Shown one piece after another: positions 63,434-64,000 of a DNA stretch of 64,000 nucleotides. The translations under genes and the position numbers were made by a program. Within the stretch, counting starts at the first letter, position 1. Each line of letters starts with the position of its first letter. This DNA is from Dermacoccus abyssi (lineage in GTDB: Bacteria > Actinomycetota > Actinomycetes > Actinomycetales > Dermatophilaceae), in the NCBI RefSeq assembly GCF_003515945.1, contig NZ_QWLM01000002.1, positions 62,001-126,000 on the forward strand. Direction: 5' to 3'. Under the pieces are notes generated by a model that saw only the letters and a list, made by a program, of their open reading frames with translations, searched no databases and was not told the origin of the DNA.

Positions 63434-64000
63434 TCGTCGACCTGGAGAAGACCTCGAGCGCCGACATCTCGAAGAAGCTCGTGCAGCTTCGCAACGAGGT
63501 CGGTTCGATGACGTTGGGTCGCGTGATGACCCTCGTTGTCGTCAGCCCGCGTGAGCACGTGGACGAGTCGCTGCGGGTGGCCTCGGAGGCCACGCGTCTG
63601 CACCCGAGCCGCATCATCGCCGTCGTCGACGAACCCGATGCGGGCGACGACGACCTCAACGCCCAGATCCGCCTCGGCGGGGATGCGGGCGCGAGCGAGA
63701 TCATCGTCCTCGGGCTGCGCGGTGAGTTGGCCGAGCACGGTGCGGCGGCGATCACTCCGCTGCTCCTGCCGGACTCCCCTGTGGTCGCGTGGTGGCCGAT
63801 GCAGGCCGACGAGAACATCGGCGAGACGCAGATCGGTCGGATGGCGCAGCGTCGGATCACGGACGTCTCCCTGTCCGACGACCCGCGCGGCGAGATCCTG
63901 CGCCGGGCGATGTACTACACGGCCGGTGACACCGACATGGCGTGGGCACGCACGACGCGCTGGCGCGGGCTGCTCGCCGGCGCGCTCGACCTGCCGCCGT
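63430..64000 (+). CDS. opcA: Glucose-6-phosphate dehydrogenase assembly protein OpcA, N-terminal part
   Basis: The first 190 codons of OpcA, which assembles or activates the Zwf enzyme. It begins MIVDLEKTSSADISKKLVQL and includes LLLPDSPVVAWWP and DTDMAWARTTRWRGLLA, both typical of the family. GTG 63430 overlaps the zwf stop (GTGA). The gene continues beyond the window; a pgl gene would be expected after it, but this cannot be seen. Confidence 0.95.
   Translation, partial: MIVDLEKTSSADISKKLVQLRNEVGSMTLGRVMTLVVVSPREHVDESLRVASEATRLHPSRIIAVVDEPDAGDDDLNAQIRLGGDAGASEIIVLGLRGELAEHGAAAITPLLLPDSPVVAWWPMQADENIGETQIGRMAQRRITDVSLSDDPRGEILRRAMYYTAGDTDMAWARTTRWRGLLAGALDLPP

Overview
The window is about 64 kb of high-GC DNA (roughly two thirds G+C) with the gene content of an aerobic actinobacterium. 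Pointers to Actinomycetota are the DUF5703 and DUF3099 genes, a divergent glgA-glgC pair, a fabG-fabI (mabA-inhA-like) pair, a sufR-sufBD-Rieske-CSU-sufT operon, a tkt-tal-pgi-zwf-opcA operon and many promoters with a TAnnnT box 6-8 bases before the start codon (leaderless transcripts). Cyanophycin genes and the general style suggest a Micrococcales-type organism, but the genus cannot be fixed from the sequence alone.

Layout. 1-11.4 kb: housekeeping and repair genes (M20 peptidase, tRNA-Leu, SPFH and NfeD proteins, DNA polymerase IV, a zinc dehydrogenase, a RecQ helicase with a C-terminal phosphoribosyltransferase-like region, PlsC acyltransferase, a HipA-like kinase with a DUF3037 partner, a PEBP protein). 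11.46-22.9 kb: a SPOUT (TrmH/SpoU) RNA methyltransferase gene split by a 10.6-kb island. The displaced native 3' end lies at 11458-11868. The island (11869-22496) holds a resolvase-like gene without catalytic residues, a type I restriction-modification operon with two different HsdM genes (hsdM-hsdM-hsdS-hsdR), a frameshifted conserved gene, a third short remnant of the methyltransferase 3' end, and an FRG-domain gene broken by an amber codon. The island ends with its own replacement methyltransferase 3' half, which restores an in-frame chimeric gene at 21995-22897.

22.9-44.8 kb: TauE/SafE exporter, ABC ATPase, GntR regulator with an MFS transporter, glycogen genes glgA and glgC, serB, the cyanophycin genes cphB-cphA facing a Mur ligase that shares the CphA N-terminal domain but lacks its ATP-grasp domain, fatty-acid genes fabG-fabI, SURF1, an SDR, an ABC-F protein, a neutral zinc metallopeptidase and an NlpC/P60 protein behind a c-di-AMP (ydaO) riboswitch. 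44.9-51.8 kb: the SUF Fe-S assembly operon under SufR, with a CAAC-N6-GTTG operator upstream. 51.8-56.9 kb: a two-gene ABC exporter, a FAD monooxygenase pseudogene with two frameshifts, and heme A synthesis genes ctaA and ctaB. 56.98-64 kb: a translationally coupled pentose-phosphate operon, running off the window inside opcA.

The most unusual region is 11.46-22.9 kb. Three copies or pieces of the methyltransferase 3' end, a 5-bp repeat at the two outer junctions and an in-frame repaired gene suggest a protein-coding integration hotspot for defence genes that has been used more than once.
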